From: an uncultured SAR116 cluster alpha proteobacterium
GTDB lineage: Bacteria; Pseudomonadota; Alphaproteobacteria; Puniceispirillales; Marisalimonadaceae
Length of the DNA stretch: 64,000 bases
NCBI GenBank assembly: GCA_902524215.1
Contig: CABZCK010000004.1
Span: 1 to 64,000, forward strand
Direction: 5' to 3'
Under the pieces are notes generated by a model. The model was not told where the DNA came from. It did no database searches and worked only from the letters and a program-made list of their open reading frames with translations. The translations under genes and the position numbers were made by a program. Of the stretch, positions 9,528-20,734 are shown piece by piece; position 1 is the first letter of the stretch; the number at the start of each line of letters is the position of its first letter.

Positions 9528-11939
9528 ATGACTGAAAATAATTCAAAAGAACGAAAAAAATTAAGTTTATCAGGTGGTAAATTAACACTAAAATCTAATT
9601 TAAACCCTAATAAGATTCCTTCAAGTGTTACAACGAATGCAAGATCTGGTCGTAATACAGTCCAAGTTGAGGTAAAAAGACCAAAAAGACATTTCGATAA
9701 TAAAATAACACCTAAATACGAAAAAAATGATATCAGTACCACATTAAGCGCCGAGCAAATCGCAAAAAGAAGTAAAGAACTCAAAGATGGCCTTGCTAGA
9801 ACTGCTGCTTTAGCAGAAAATGAAGTCAATAAACCAAAAAATGATTTGAAATCAAAAAATTTTAATAAAATAGATGAAGATAAAAATAATGAAATAATAA
9901 TAAACAAAGATTTTTCATCCTTGAGTTCACATAATAAGTTGCATGAAGATAAAAAACCGGATGATAATAAATTTTCAAAAAAATCATCAAATAAAGACAC
10001 CTTTAAGGAGAATACAAAAAGAGTTACTCTTAATAAGGGTTATGAAAAAAAAAGAGAAGGTAAACTTACTATTGCTAGAGCTTTAGATAGTGAAAATGTA
10101 AGGTTTCGTTCACTTGCATCTATAAAACGTCGAAGAGAAAAAGTAAAATTGCAATCGGAAGTTTCTACACCTTCAATTAAACAAATTAGAGATGTAATAA
10201 TACCAGATACTATTTTGGTATCTGAATTAGCAAATAGAATGTCTGAAAAAACTGCTGATGTTGTAAGAGAGTTAATGAAAAATGGCATAATGGCCACAGC
10301 TGCGCAAGTAATAGATGCAGATACTGCAGAGTTAATAACCACTGAATTTGGTCACAAAGTAAAGCGTGTTTCAGATTCTGATATAGAGTTAGACTTAGTA
10401 AACAACAAAAAAATCTCTGAAAATCTTGTTCCAAGACCTCCAGTTGTAACTATTATGGGACATGTAGATCATGGAAAAACATCTTTATTAGATGCCTTGA
10501 GAGAAACTAATGTTGCTAATAGTGAAGCTGGTGGAATTACTCAACACATTGGTGCATATCAAATTAAAACCAAGAATGGCAATCTTATATCATTTATAGA
10601 TACACCAGGACATGAGGCTTTTTCAGAAATGAGAGCAAGAGGTGCTAACATTACTGATATAGTAATATTGGTGGTGGCTGCTGATGATGGAATTAAGCAA
10701 CAAACTATAGAAGCAATCAATCATGCTAAATCTGCTGAAGCTCCAATTATTGTAGCTGTAAATAAGTGTGATAAACCTGATGTGGACCCTCAGAAGGTTA
10801 AAAATGAATTGCTACAACATGAATTAATTCCAGAGGATATGGGTGGTGATATTCAATGTATTAATGTATCAGCTTTGAAGAAAACAGGACTTAATAATTT
10901 AACAGACGCTATTGAATTGCAAGCTGAAATACTAGAATTAAAGAGTGATCCTAATTGTCCAGCTTCTGGCGTAGTTATAGAATCAAAAATTGAAAAGGGC
11001 AAAGGTTCAGTAATTACTTTATTGGTAGAAACAGGTACAATTAGAGTAGGTGATATTATCGTTGTTGGCACTGAAAATGGAAAAGTTAGAGCGCTAATTA
11101 ATGATTTAGGTGAAAGGGTTAATGAAGCCATGCCTTCAACTCCTATAGAAGTTTTGGGTCTTTCTGGGACACCAATTGCTGGAGACATTGCTAATGTAGT
11201 AGAGAGCGAATCAAAAGCAAGGGAAGTTGCAGAATATAGATCTAGAAAATTTAAAGAAAAAGAAGCAGCACTCTCATCCAGAGGAACAGTCGAACAAATG
11301 TTGGCCAATATTCAATCAGGTGAAATTACAGAATTACCCGTTGTTATAAAAACAGATGTTCATGGATCATTAGAAGCAATTAGAGTGGCATTAAATAAAT
11401 TAGGCGATGAAAAAATTAAAGTTAAAATTTTGATAGGCTCGGTTGGTCCAATCAACGAATCTGATATTTCTTTAGCTGTGGCATCCTCAGCTTTAGTTTT
11501 TGGTTTTAATGTAAGAGCAATACCACAAGCTAGGGAAATTGCTAAAAGAGATATGGTTGAAATTAGATATCACTCTATAATTTATGAACTTATAGAGGAT
11601 GCTAAAAATGGTCTTGCTGGAATGTTAGATCCTGATCTTCAAGAAGAATTTATTGGGTACGCTGAGATTAAGCAAGTATTTAATATTTCAAATTTTGGAA
11701 AAATTGCAGGATGTGCTGTAACGGAAGGCATTATTAAAAGAGGTTGTAGTTTTAGACTTTTAAGAGAAAATACTGTTGTTCATGAAGGAAAACTTAAAAC
11801 TTTGCAAAGATTTAAAGATGAAGTCAAAGAAGTTAAATTTGGACTAGAGTGTGGAATGGGTTTAGAAAATTTTAATGATATTAAAGTTGGTGATGTCATG
11901 GAATGTTTTGAAGTTAAAGAAATAAAAAAAATATTATAA
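9528..11939 (+). CDS. infB: Translation initiation factor IF-2
   Basis: G-domain motifs GHVDHGKTSLLD, DTPGHEAFSEMRARGA, NKCDKPDVD; IF2 C-terminal domains. Confidence 0.97.
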   Translation: MTENNSKERKKLSLSGGKLTLKSNLNPNKIPSSVTTNARSGRNTVQVEVKRPKRHFDNKITPKYEKNDISTTLSAEQIAKRSKELKDGLARTAALAENEVNKPKNDLKSKNFNKIDEDKNNEIIINKDFSSLSSHNKLHEDKKPDDNKFSKKSSNKDTFKENTKRVTLNKGYEKKREGKLTIARALDSENVRFRSLASIKRRREKVKLQSEVSTPSIKQIRDVIIPDTILVSELANRMSEKTADVVRELMKNGIMATAAQVIDADTAELITTEFGHKVKRVSDSDIELDLVNNKKISENLVPRPPVVTIMGHVDHGKTSLLDALRETNVANSEAGGITQHIGAYQIKTKNGNLISFIDTPGHEAFSEMRARGANITDIVILVVAADDGIKQQTIEAINHAKSAEAPIIVAVNKCDKPDVDPQKVKNELLQHELIPEDMGGDIQCINVSALKKTGLNNLTDAIELQAEILELKSDPNCPASGVVIESKIEKGKGSVITLLVETGTIRVGDIIVVGTENGKVRALINDLGERVNEAMPSTPIEVLGLSGTPIAGDIANVVESESKAREVAEYRSRKFKEKEAALSSRGTVEQMLANIQSGEITELPVVIKTDVHGSLEAIRVALNKLGDEKIKVKILIGSVGPINESDISLAVASSALVFGFNVRAIPQAREIAKRDMVEIRYHSIIYELIEDAKNGLAGMLDPDLQEEFIGYAEIKQVFNISNFGKIAGCAVTEGIIKRGCSFRLLRENTVVHEGKLKTLQRFKDEVKEVKFGLECGMGLENFNDIKVGDVMECFEVKEIKKIL

Positions 11940-11946
11940 TTAATCA

Positions 11947-12306
11947 ATGAACCATAAAAGACAACCTTCAAATAGACAACTAAAAGTTGGACAGCAAATA
12001 AGATTTTTAATATCAAATTTTTTTATTAAGGAGGACTTTATCTTTGAGACCTTTGATAGCAAGAATTTGACTATTGTAGATGTTATATTAAGTCCTGATC
12101 TCAAAAATGCTAAAATATTTATTTCAACAAATTCAGTTTCTGCAAATAAAGTTTTAATTAATGAACTAAACAATAAGTCTAAGCTAATACAAACAAAGAT
12201 AGCATCAAATTTGACTTCAAAATTTACTCCAAAAATAAAGTTTTTCTTTGATAACTCATTTGAATATTCAAATAAAATAAATAATATTTTAGAAACCATC
12301 AAATAG
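11947..12306 (+). CDS. rbfA: Ribosome-binding factor A
   Basis: Size, position between infB and truB, and RbfA-like sequence (LTIVDVILSPDLKNAKIFIS). Confidence 0.88.
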   Translation: MNHKRQPSNRQLKVGQQIRFLISNFFIKEDFIFETFDSKNLTIVDVILSPDLKNAKIFISTNSVSANKVLINELNNKSKLIQTKIASNLTSKFTPKIKFFFDNSFEYSNKINNILETIK

Positions 12307-12313
12307 GCAAGAA

Positions 12314-13231
12314 ATGAAAGTTAATGGTTGGCTTCTTGTTGATAAACCAGAAGGAATATCTTCACGAAAAGTAGTTAATTTGATTTCCAACTCTCTCTCT
12401 ATCAAAAAAGTTGGTCATGCAGGAACTTTAGATCCAATGGCTTCAGGTTTATTGCCTATAGCTATTGGAGAGGCAACTAAGACTATTGGAGTAATTCAAC
12501 AGTTTAAAAAACACTATGAATTTACAATAAAGTGGGGAGAAAAGACATCTACTGATGATAAAATGGGGACCATAATTTCAAGTACTACTAAAAGACCAAA
12601 CTTAGAGACTATTAATAAGAATATAAAAAATTTTATAGGTAAAATTGAACAAATACCCCCAAAATTTTCAGCTATAAAATTTAATGGTAAAAGAGCTTAC
12701 TTGTTAGCAAGAAATAATCTAAATTTTTCATTAAATCCAAGAACTGTTTTCATTGAAACTTTCCGAATAAAAAAATATCTTGATGAAAGCCATTGTTCTT
12801 TTGAATGTATATGTTCAAAAGGTACTTATATAAGATCCTTAGGAAGAGATTTAGGTGAGGCAATGAATTGTTTTGGTCATTTATATGAGTTAAGAAGAAC
12901 TCATATTGGTAATTTTTCAACTAAATGTGCGATTTTACTGGATTTATCAAAAAAATTAATACATAGTTCAGCAATTTTAAAAAACATTTTACCTATTGAG
13001 AAAGTTTTAGAAAGTTTACCTTTTATAAACCTAACAGAAAAGCATGAGATAGCTTTAAGAAATGGACAAAGAATTTGTTTAGATGAATTAATTGAAAATG
13101 AACATAAAAAAAATTTTTTTTTAAATAAAAGTAATGATACTTATATGATATGTAAGAACAATAATAGACCCATATGTTTTTTTAAAATAGATAATAATTT
13201 TATTAAACCAACTAGAGTGTTTAATTTGTAA
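12314..13231 (+). CDS. truB: tRNA pseudouridine(55) synthase
   Basis: [47 protein letters not shown]. Confidence 0.96.
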   Translation: MKVNGWLLVDKPEGISSRKVVNLISNSLSIKKVGHAGTLDPMASGLLPIAIGEATKTIGVIQQFKKHYEFTIKWGEKTSTDDKMGTIISSTTKRPNLETINKNIKNFIGKIEQIPPKFSAIKFNGKRAYLLARNNLNFSLNPRTVFIETFRIKKYLDESHCSFECICSKGTYIRSLGRDLGEAMNCFGHLYELRRTHIGNFSTKCAILLDLSKKLIHSSAILKNILPIEKVLESLPFINLTEKHEIALRNGQRICLDELIENEHKKNFFLNKSNDTYMICKNNNRPICFFKIDNNFIKPTRVFNL

Positions 13232-13241
13232 AGAGGGAAGT

Positions 13242-13511
13242 ATGTCAATCACAAAAGAAAAAAAATCAAAATTAATTAAAGAGTATAAGATAAATGAAAA
13301 AGATACAGGATCAGCTGATGTTCAAGTTGCTATTCTATCTGAAAAGATTAAGTCTCTTACAGAACATTTGAAAGAACACCACAAAGATTACATCTCTAGA
13401 CGTGGATTGTTAAGCATGGTTGGGAAAAGAAGAAACTTACTTTCTTATATAAAGAATAAAAGTGAAACCAGATACAGTGATTTAATTAAATCACTTGGGT
13501 TAAGAAGATAA
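13242..13511 (+). CDS. rpsO: 30S ribosomal protein S15
   Basis: [50 protein letters not shown]. Confidence 0.98.
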   Translation: MSITKEKKSKLIKEYKINEKDTGSADVQVAILSEKIKSLTEHLKEHHKDYISRRGLLSMVGKRRNLLSYIKNKSETRYSDLIKSLGLRR

Positions 13512-13543
13512 ATATTTAATTCAATCCAGAAATAGGTAGTGAT

Positions 13544-15637
13544 ATGTTTGAAGTTTTTCGAAAAGAAGTGAAATTTGGCGGTAAAAAATTAATATTTGAA
13601 ACTGGTAAAATTGCTAGGCAAGCTGATGGCGCTGTAGTTGTCACTCATGGTGGGACAACGATTTTATGTACAGTAACGGCAGCTAAAAGTAACTCTGAAG
13701 CTGATTTTTTCCCACTTACAGTTAATTATCAAGAAAAAGCTTTTTCAGCTGGAAAAATACCAGGAGGGTTTTTTAAGAGAGAAGGTCGTCCATCAGAAAA
13801 AGAAACATTAACTTCAAGGTTAATTGATAGACCAATAAGACCATTATTTCACAAAAATTTTAAACGTGAAACTCAAATTATAGCAACTGTCCTTGAGTAC
13901 GATTTTGAGAATGATCCTGATATAGTTGCAATTATTGCAGCATCTGCTGCACTAACTTTATCTGGATTGCCGTTTATGGGACCTATTGGAGCATGCAGAG
14001 TTGGTTGGGATGGGAAAAAATATATATTAAACCCAAAAATTGATAAGGAAAATAACCATTTGCTTGATTTAGTTGTTGCTGGAACAAATGATGGCGTATT
14101 AATGGTTGAATCAGAAGCTAGTGAGTTAAACGAAAAAATTATGCTTGGTGCAGTCGACTTTGGTCATAAAGAATTGAAAGCTGTAATAAAAGGTATTATT
14201 GAATTAGCTGAAGTTGCAGCTAAGGAACCAATATCAATTGAAGAAGAAATTCCAGGAGAAAAAAATTATATTAAATTAATTACTGGTTTTAAAAAAGAAA
14301 TAGAGAAAGCTTACAAAATCGAAGAAAAAGCATCAAGATACGGTGAATTAGACAAAATAAAAGAAAAAATAAAAAAAGATCATGATGAAGAAATTAATTT
14401 AAACTTATTTTCTGACGTTTTTAAAAAAGTAGAAGCTGATATTGTAAGATCCTCAATTTTAAAAACTAAAAAAAGAATTGATGGAAGAGATAATAAAACT
14501 GTTAGAAATATAGTTGCAGAAGTAGGCACGTTCCCAAGAACACATGGGTCGTCTTTATTTACTAGAGGTGAAACACAAGCTCTTGTTGTTACAACACTTG
14601 GCTCTTCCCAGGATTTGCAAATAATTGATGGTCTTGACGGAGATTATAAAGAAAGATTTATGTTACATTATAATTTTCCTCCTTTTTCAGTTGGTGAGGT
14701 TGGAAGAACGGGATCGCCAGGAAGGAGAGAAATTGGTCACGGTAAACTTGCTTGGAGAGCTATCAACCCTTTACTACCTTCAACAGAAGAGTTTCCATAT
14801 ACAATGAGAGTAGTTTCTGACATCACTGAATCAAATGGATCTTCATCTATGGCTACAGTTTGTGGCACCTCGCTGGCATTAATGGATGCTGGTGTTCCAT
14901 TAAAAAAACCAGTTGCCGGTATAGCTATGGGTCTAATTAAGGAAGATAAAGACTTTGTAGTACTTTCTGATATTTTAGGAGATGAAGATCACTTAGGCGA
15001 TATGGACTTTAAGGTTGCTGGAACAGATAAAGGTATCACGAGTTTACAAATGGATATAAAAATCACATCTATAACTAGTAAAATAATGAAAGTTGCGCTT
15101 GATCAGGCTTTAGTTGGAAGAAATCATATTCTTAAAGAGATGAAAAAAGCAATCTCAAAACCAAGGACAACTTTGGCAGAAAATGCTCCTAAAATAAAAA
15201 TTCTAAAAATTAAAGTCGACAAAATTAAGGAGATTATAGGACCATCTGGAAAAGTTATTAAGGATATATGTGAAGTATCTTCGTCAAAAATTGATATAGA
15301 TGACAAGGGTGTCTTGAAAATAGCATCACCAAATGATGAAAGTTTGGAAATGGCTTTAAAAAGAATTAATGATATAATAGTAGAACCAGAAAAAGGTGTA
15401 ATATACACTGGTAAAGTAGTTAAGACTGTTGATTTTGGTGCTTTTGTTAATTTTTTAGGTTCTAAAGATGGATTAGTTCACATTTCAGAATTACAAGAAG
15501 AACGAACCAATAAAACAACTGATGTTTGTGAAGAAGGTGATGAAGTTAAAGTTATGGTTATTGGATTTGATGATAGGGGTAAGGTAAAACTGTCAATGAA
15601 AAGAGTTGATCAGGAAACAGGAGAGAGTTTACAATGA
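13544..15637 (+). CDS. pnp: Polyribonucleotide nucleotidyltransferase
   Basis: Two RNase PH domains, KH ([14 protein letters not shown]), S1 ([28 protein letters not shown]). Confidence 0.98.
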   Translation: MFEVFRKEVKFGGKKLIFETGKIARQADGAVVVTHGGTTILCTVTAAKSNSEADFFPLTVNYQEKAFSAGKIPGGFFKREGRPSEKETLTSRLIDRPIRPLFHKNFKRETQIIATVLEYDFENDPDIVAIIAASAALTLSGLPFMGPIGACRVGWDGKKYILNPKIDKENNHLLDLVVAGTNDGVLMVESEASELNEKIMLGAVDFGHKELKAVIKGIIELAEVAAKEPISIEEEIPGEKNYIKLITGFKKEIEKAYKIEEKASRYGELDKIKEKIKKDHDEEINLNLFSDVFKKVEADIVRSSILKTKKRIDGRDNKTVRNIVAEVGTFPRTHGSSLFTRGETQALVVTTLGSSQDLQIIDGLDGDYKERFMLHYNFPPFSVGEVGRTGSPGRREIGHGKLAWRAINPLLPSTEEFPYTMRVVSDITESNGSSSMATVCGTSLALMDAGVPLKKPVAGIAMGLIKEDKDFVVLSDILGDEDHLGDMDFKVAGTDKGITSLQMDIKITSITSKIMKVALDQALVGRNHILKEMKKAISKPRTTLAENAPKIKILKIKVDKIKEIIGPSGKVIKDICEVSSSKIDIDDKGVLKIASPNDESLEMALKRINDIIVEPEKGVIYTGKVVKTVDFGAFVNFLGSKDGLVHISELQEERTNKTTDVCEEGDEVKVMVIGFDDRGKVKLSMKRVDQETGESLQ

Positions 15638-16428
15638 AAAAACATTATGAATTAAAGATGAATTGGGTTAAATCAGAAAAAATTGGCAAAGTTGGTTTAA
15701 TTACTTTAAATCATGAAAATTCTTTAAATCCACTCTCTGCGGGTTTTGTAGAGGCTATTTATCTTTCTTGTAAAAAATTTGATGAAGATAAAGACATAAA
15801 TTGTATTGTTTTGACAGGGTCAAAAAAAGCTTTTGCTGCAGGCGCAGACTTGAAAGAAATGTTACCGCTTACTTTTGCTGAAATTTCTGAAACCAGATAT
15901 ATTGAAAAAAATTGGTCCTACTTTTCCTACATTCAAAAACCCTTAATAGCTGCTGTTCAAGGATTTGCTTTAGGTGGAGGATGTGAGCTTGCAATGGCCT
16001 GTGATTTTATTTTAGCCTCTGATGATGCAAAGTTTGGGCAACCAGAAATTAATGTAGGCGCTATTCCTGGAGCTGGTGGAAGTCAAAGAATGCCACGTTT
16101 TATAGGTAAATCAAAGGCTATGTATGCTATTTTAACTGGAGATATGATAGATGCTCATGAAGCTGAGAAATGTGGTTTGGTTGCTAAGGTATTTAATGGA
16201 GAAAGTTTTAACGAAGAAGTTTTAAAAGTCGCACATAAAATAGCTAGTAAGTCTACTGCGTTAGCAAGGTTAGCTAAAGAAACTGTAAATGTAAGTTATG
16301 AAACAACTCTAAACGAAGGCTTGAGAGCTGAAAGAGCTGTTTTCATGTCAACTTTTTCATTAGAAGATCATAAAGAGGGAATGGAAGCATTTTCTGAAAA
16401 AAGAAAGCCTAATTGGAAAAATAAATAA
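15634..16428 (+). CDS. Enoyl-CoA hydratase/isomerase family protein
   Basis: Crotonase motifs [58 protein letters not shown] at 15661 is a plausible alternative start. Confidence 0.92.
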   Translation: MKKHYELKMNWVKSEKIGKVGLITLNHENSLNPLSAGFVEAIYLSCKKFDEDKDINCIVLTGSKKAFAAGADLKEMLPLTFAEISETRYIEKNWSYFSYIQKPLIAAVQGFALGGGCELAMACDFILASDDAKFGQPEINVGAIPGAGGSQRMPRFIGKSKAMYAILTGDMIDAHEAEKCGLVAKVFNGESFNEEVLKVAHKIASKSTALARLAKETVNVSYETTLNEGLRAERAVFMSTFSLEDHKEGMEAFSEKRKPNWKNK

Positions 16429-17232
16429 TTAAATCTTAACTAAATCTTGATTAGGTATACCTACAACTTTTAACCCACCATCTACATAATGAGTAAGACC
16501 TGTCACACCACTCGATATGTCTGATAAAAGATAAAGAGCTGCATTTCCAACTTGTTCGAGGTCAGGATTTTTTTTTAATGGAGCAACTTTTTCAGAGTAT
16601 TTGTAAACATGCCTTGCTCCAGAAATCGCTGCACCTGCAATAGTCTTCATGGGTCCGGCTGAGATTGCATTAACTCTAATGTTATTTTTCCCTAAATCTA
16701 CTGATAGATATTTAACAGATGTTTCTAATGCTGCTTTTGCTACACCCATAACATTATAATTTGGAGTGGTTTTGTTTGATCCTGCATAGGTAAGAGTTAG
16801 CAATGATCCTCCATTTCTCATAATCTTTGAAGCAGATTTTGCTACTCTGGTAAAACTATAAGTTGAGATGTCAAGTGTACTTAAAAAATTTGTTCTTGAG
16901 GTTTCAATGTATTTTCCCTTAAGTTCATCTTTGTCAGAATATGCTAAGGCGTGAACAACAAAATCTAAATCCCCAATATCTTTTTTTATATTTTTAATTA
17001 AATTTTCAATAGAGTATTCATTTTTAAGATCTAATGAAACATCACATTTATATAAATTTTTACAGTTTATTTTTTCTGATAAGGGTATAATTCTTTTTTT
17101 TAAACTGTCATTTTGGTAAGTTAAAATAACATTGGCATTATTTAAAAACAGTTCATTTGCTATTCCCCATGCAATGGATCTTTCATTGGCAACACCCATT
17201 ATTAGACCGGTTTTTCCTGCCATTAAGTTCAT
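16429..17232 (-). CDS. fabI: Enoyl-ACP reductase (NADH) FabI
   Basis: AGKTGLIMGVANERSIAWGIA, VHALAYSDK, YNVMGVAKAALE; in fabI-fabB-fabA order. Confidence 0.95.
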   Translation of the reverse strand: MNLMAGKTGLIMGVANERSIAWGIANELFLNNANVILTYQNDSLKKRIIPLSEKINCKNLYKCDVSLDLKNEYSIENLIKNIKKDIGDLDFVVHALAYSDKDELKGKYIETSRTNFLSTLDISTYSFTRVAKSASKIMRNGGSLLTLTYAGSNKTTPNYNVMGVAKAALETSVKYLSVDLGKNNIRVNAISAGPMKTIAGAAISGARHVYKYSEKVAPLKKNPDLEQVGNAALYLLSDISSGVTGLTHYVDGGLKVVGIPNQDLVKI

Positions 17233-17234
17233 AA

Positions 17235-18470
17235 TTAACTTTCTGAGAGTTTTGAAAGTATGAGGGTTGCGTTTGTACCGCCAAAACCAAATGAATTTGA
17301 TAATGCTGTATTAATATTTATATTATCAATTGTTTTTCTAGGTACATCAATATTTTCAATTATCGGATCTGGTGTTTCTATATTTGAGGAACCGGATATA
17401 AAATTATTATTCATCATTATAAGAGTATATATTGCTTCGTGAACACCAGTAGCTCCTAATGAGTGACCTGTTAATGACTTTGTACTTGTCACTTTAGGTA
17501 AATATCCCTTATTTGAAAAAACTTTTTTTATTGCTTCTATTTCTTGAACATCTCCAACTGGTGTACTTGTACCGTGAGCATTAATATAATCAATTTTTAA
17601 GTTTGTATTTTTCAATGCGTTTTTCATACACCTAACAGCACCTTCTCCACTAGGTGCTACCATGTCGTGTCCGTCTGAGTTTGCAAAGTGACCTAAGACT
17701 TCTCCATAAATTTTAGCATCCCTTTTTTTTGCATGTTCATATTCTTCGAGTACTATAATGCCACCACCGCCTGAGATAACAAAACCATCTCTATTAGCAT
17801 CATATGGTCTAGATGCTTTTTGAGGAGTATCGTTATATTTGCTAGACAATGCTCCCATTGAATCAAATAAAACAGATAAAGTCCAATCTAGTTCTTCTCC
17901 ACCACCAGCAAAAACAATATTTTGATTACCATATTTTATATTATCAACTCCCACTCCAATACAATGAGCAGATGTTGAACATGCAGAAGTTATTGAATAA
18001 TTAAGACCTTTTATTTTAAACATTGTAGAAAGACAAGCGGAAATACTTGAGCTCATACACTTCGGAACCATAAACGGCCCTACTCTTTTTGGACCTTTCT
18101 CTCTAGTAATATCAAATGATTTTAATAAATTAACTGTACTTGGCCCACCAGCACCTGCAATTAATCCAGTTAAAGGGTTTGATATTAATTCATCATTAAG
18201 ATTTGCATCTTTAATTGCTTCCTTCATTGCTATAGCAGTGTAAGCAGCACCATCACCCATAAATCTTAGGTCTTTTTTATCTAAAAAGTCTTCAAAATTT
18301 ATATCAATGTCTCCATGAACATTACTTCTAAAGCCAAGATCAGAATAATCTTTGCTAAAGCTAATTCCGGACTTATTAAAATATAAGGAATCTTTCACTT
18401 CTTTTTTATTATTACCAATTGGACTAACAATACCAATACCGGTAATAACTACTCTTCTTTGTTCAATCAT
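17235..18470 (-). CDS. fabB: Beta-ketoacyl-ACP synthase I
   Basis: RRVVITGIGIVSPIGN, SACSTSAHCIG, NAHGTSTPVGD, TKSLTGHSLGATG; next to fabA. Confidence 0.94.
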   Translation of the reverse strand: MIEQRRVVITGIGIVSPIGNNKKEVKDSLYFNKSGISFSKDYSDLGFRSNVHGDIDINFEDFLDKKDLRFMGDGAAYTAIAMKEAIKDANLNDELISNPLTGLIAGAGGPSTVNLLKSFDITREKGPKRVGPFMVPKCMSSSISACLSTMFKIKGLNYSITSACSTSAHCIGVGVDNIKYGNQNIVFAGGGEELDWTLSVLFDSMGALSSKYNDTPQKASRPYDANRDGFVISGGGGIIVLEEYEHAKKRDAKIYGEVLGHFANSDGHDMVAPSGEGAVRCMKNALKNTNLKIDYINAHGTSTPVGDVQEIEAIKKVFSNKGYLPKVTSTKSLTGHSLGATGVHEAIYTLIMMNNNFISGSSNIETPDPIIENIDVPRKTIDNININTALSNSFGFGGTNATLILSKLSES

Positions 18471-18482
18471 TTGTCTACCTAA

Positions 18483-18998
18483 TTATCTTTTCTCATCTTG
18501 AAAGAGACCAACTCTTATATCAAAGGCTTCAAATACAATTTGACTATCACACAGAACTTTTCCGTCAGCGATACCAAGCATAAGCTTTCTATTAATTATT
18601 TTTTTAAAATCTAATACATATTCAACTTTTTTTGCAATTGGTAAAACTTGACCTGAAAATTTTACGTTACCGACAGATAATGCCCTACCTTTACCTCTTC
18701 CTCCCATAATACCAAGACAAAATCCAAGTAGTTGCCAAAGACCATCCATCCCTAAGCAGCCAGGCATCACAGGATCATTTTCAAAGTGACATTCAAAAAA
18801 CCATTTATCAGGAGTAATATTATATTCTGCGTGAGCCAAGCCTTTATTATAATTTCCACCTTCTTCTGATATATTAACTATTTTATCAAACATAAGCATA
18901 GGGGGTAATGGTAATCTTGGAAAATCTATCCCAGCAAGCTTACCTTTTGCACAAGCTATTAATTCTTCGTAATTGAACTTATTTTTAAGTATCGACAA
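18483..18998 (-). CDS. fabA: 3-hydroxydecanoyl-ACP dehydratase
   Basis: AEYNITPDKWFFECHFENDPVMPGCLGMDGLWQLLGF. Confidence 0.96.
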   Translation of the reverse strand: MSILKNKFNYEELIACAKGKLAGIDFPRLPLPPMLMFDKIVNISEEGGNYNKGLAHAEYNITPDKWFFECHFENDPVMPGCLGMDGLWQLLGFCLGIMGGRGKGRALSVGNVKFSGQVLPIAKKVEYVLDFKKIINRKLMLGIADGKVLCDSQIVFEAFDIRVGLFQDEKR

Positions 18999-19025
18999 AA
19001 TTATTCCCTTATAGTAACTATTGAA

Positions 19026-19514
19026 TTATTTTATTATAATATAATTTGATCCCCATAGAAACTTTTTTATATACCATCCTGAGAATTTCCTGGTATTTAA
19101 AGTTATTTTACACCAATAAAGTTTACATTTCACAATTGAAACATTCACATTATCATATAAAAATGCAATTTTTTTAGATGACAGCTGAGGTTTTTTTCTT
19201 AAATAATCTGGTTTTAATGTAATAGTTCTTTGTTTCATTGTTATTTGAGACTTATGTATCCATCCAACTGTATTTTTACTTGTTAAAACCTTTCTCCAAT
19301 GTTCAAATTTATCCACAACTAGTAATGGGACATTTTTTTTTATGAAAATAAGCTTTATGGGATAGTTTTTACCAGGTCCATATCTTAAATTAGCCTTTGA
19401 AGTTTTAATTGACACTAACTTAGGTAAATCTTCAGCTAATACAATATTTGGTAAATAAGAGTAACTATAAAATAAAATTAAAACGCACAATTTAAAATAA
19501 AAATTCATTTGCAA
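19026..19514 (-). CDS. SH3-domain-containing (probably exported) protein
   Basis: N-terminal hydrophobic segment, then bacterial SH3-like repeats (SKANLRYGPGKNYPIKLIF...W..V....GWIHKSQ). Confidence 0.78.
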   Translation of the reverse strand: MQMNFYFKLCVLILFYSYSYLPNIVLAEDLPKLVSIKTSKANLRYGPGKNYPIKLIFIKKNVPLLVVDKFEHWRKVLTSKNTVGWIHKSQITMKQRTITLKPDYLRKKPQLSSKKIAFLYDNVNVSIVKCKLYWCKITLNTRKFSGWYIKKFLWGSNYIIIK

Positions 19515-20278
19515 ATATTACAATTTAAATTTTTTTTTATCTTTATTTTAGTAATTTCTTGCTTAATACAATCGTACAATAATAAATTTCCAGCTAAAGA
19601 ATTTTTAGTGAATGATTTTTCTTTTTTAAAAGAATTTTGAATAAATATCTCTCTAATTGTTTCAGTTACTTGAAGACTTGAAATTAAATTTGTAACTGGG
19701 CCTATTATTCCAACCTCTCTACAATTTAAATTAGTATCTTGATGCTGATTTTGCGGGAAAATACATTCATAACATGGTGAATTTTTAAATTTTCCACTTT
19801 TAAATACAGCTAATTGCCCTTCGAACTGAGTTGCTGATGCAGATATTAGAGTTTTATCATTCTTATGAGCTGATAAATTAGCATTATATTTAGTTTCAAT
19901 ATTATCTGAGCAATCGATTATAATATCGTATTTATCTATAGGAAATTTATTATCAAACTTATTAACAATAGACTTAATTTTTAAATTAGGATTTAAGTTT
20001 AAACAATAATCTCTTAACTTAGTGGATTTAGAAAGGCCTAAATTATTGATTGAAAATGCTATTTGTCTATTTAAATTAGATAATTCAATATTATCATGAT
20101 CGCATATGTCAATATACCCTATGCCAGCGGCAGAACAATAAATAGCTGTAGGGTTACCTAAACCTCCTGCTCCAATTATCAAAACTTTACTTTTTAGAAG
20201 TATAGATTGGCCCTCTTCTTCTATCTCAGGCATTATTAGCTGACTTGCATATCTTTTTAAGTCATTTTCATCAAGCAT
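19505..20278 (-). CDS. moeB: HesA/MoeB/ThiF family adenylyltransferase
   Basis: SKVLIIGAGGLGNPTAIYCSAAGIGYIDICDHDNIELSNLNRQI; CYECIFPQ. No C-terminal rhodanese domain. Confidence 0.87.
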   Translation of the reverse strand: MLDENDLKRYASQLIMPEIEEEGQSILLKSKVLIIGAGGLGNPTAIYCSAAGIGYIDICDHDNIELSNLNRQIAFSINNLGLSKSTKLRDYCLNLNPNLKIKSIVNKFDNKFPIDKYDIIIDCSDNIETKYNANLSAHKNDKTLISASATQFEGQLAVFKSGKFKNSPCYECIFPQNQHQDTNLNCREVGIIGPVTNLISSLQVTETIREIFIQNSFKKEKSFTKNSLAGNLLLYDCIKQEITKIKIKKNLNCNICK

Positions 20279-20284
20279 TATTGT

Positions 20285-20734
20285 TTACTCTAATCCTGTT
20301 GAACCAAATCCTTTGGATGATCTTTTAGTCTCAAAAATATTTACACTACCTAATTTAAGGTGCACCTTAACAATCGGAGAAAAAACAATTTGACCAATTC
20401 TCATACTTGGTTTAATTACAAATGTTTCAGAAGAATGGTTAATTAAAATAACTTTAATTTCACCTCTATAATCCGAGTCAATTGTTCCTGGCGAGTTTAA
20501 TATTGTAACTCCATGATTTAGGGCCAAGCCAGACCTTGGCCTTACTTGACCTTCATAGCCTCTAGGTATTTTCAGTTTGATTCCGGTCGGTACTAAAAAT
20601 ATCTCATTTTGTTTTAAATTTATAGGATTATTTATATCCGCAACTATATCTAATCCTGACGAATTATCTGAATGATATTTTGGAAGATTAAAATTCTCAG
20701 ACTGTGATACTTTTTCTATTATAATTTTCAGCAT
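20285..20734 (-). CDS. dut: dUTP diphosphatase
   Basis: SSGLDIVADI, RPRSGLALNHGVTILNSPGTIDSDYRGEI, RIGQIVF, RSSKGFGSTG. Confidence 0.97.
   Translation of the reverse strand: MLKIIIEKVSQSENFNLPKYHSDNSSGLDIVADINNPINLKQNEIFLVPTGIKLKIPRGYEGQVRPRSGLALNHGVTILNSPGTIDSDYRGEIKVILINHSSETFVIKPSMRIGQIVFSPIVKVHLKLGSVNIFETKRSSKGFGSTGLE

Noticed and set aside
9251-10000. 249-aa minus-strand ORF across nusA/infB
   Set aside because: Antisense shadow ORF; Ser/Phe/Leu-rich composition typical of reverse-strand reading of Lys/Asp/Glu-rich genes, fully covered by clear nusA and infB coding sequence.
10853-11308. 151-aa minus-strand ORF inside infB
   Set aside because: Antisense shadow of the conserved IF-2 coding sequence.
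11940-12302. 120-aa minus-strand ORF over rbfA
   Set aside because: Near-exact antisense of rbfA, which has conserved position and sequence.
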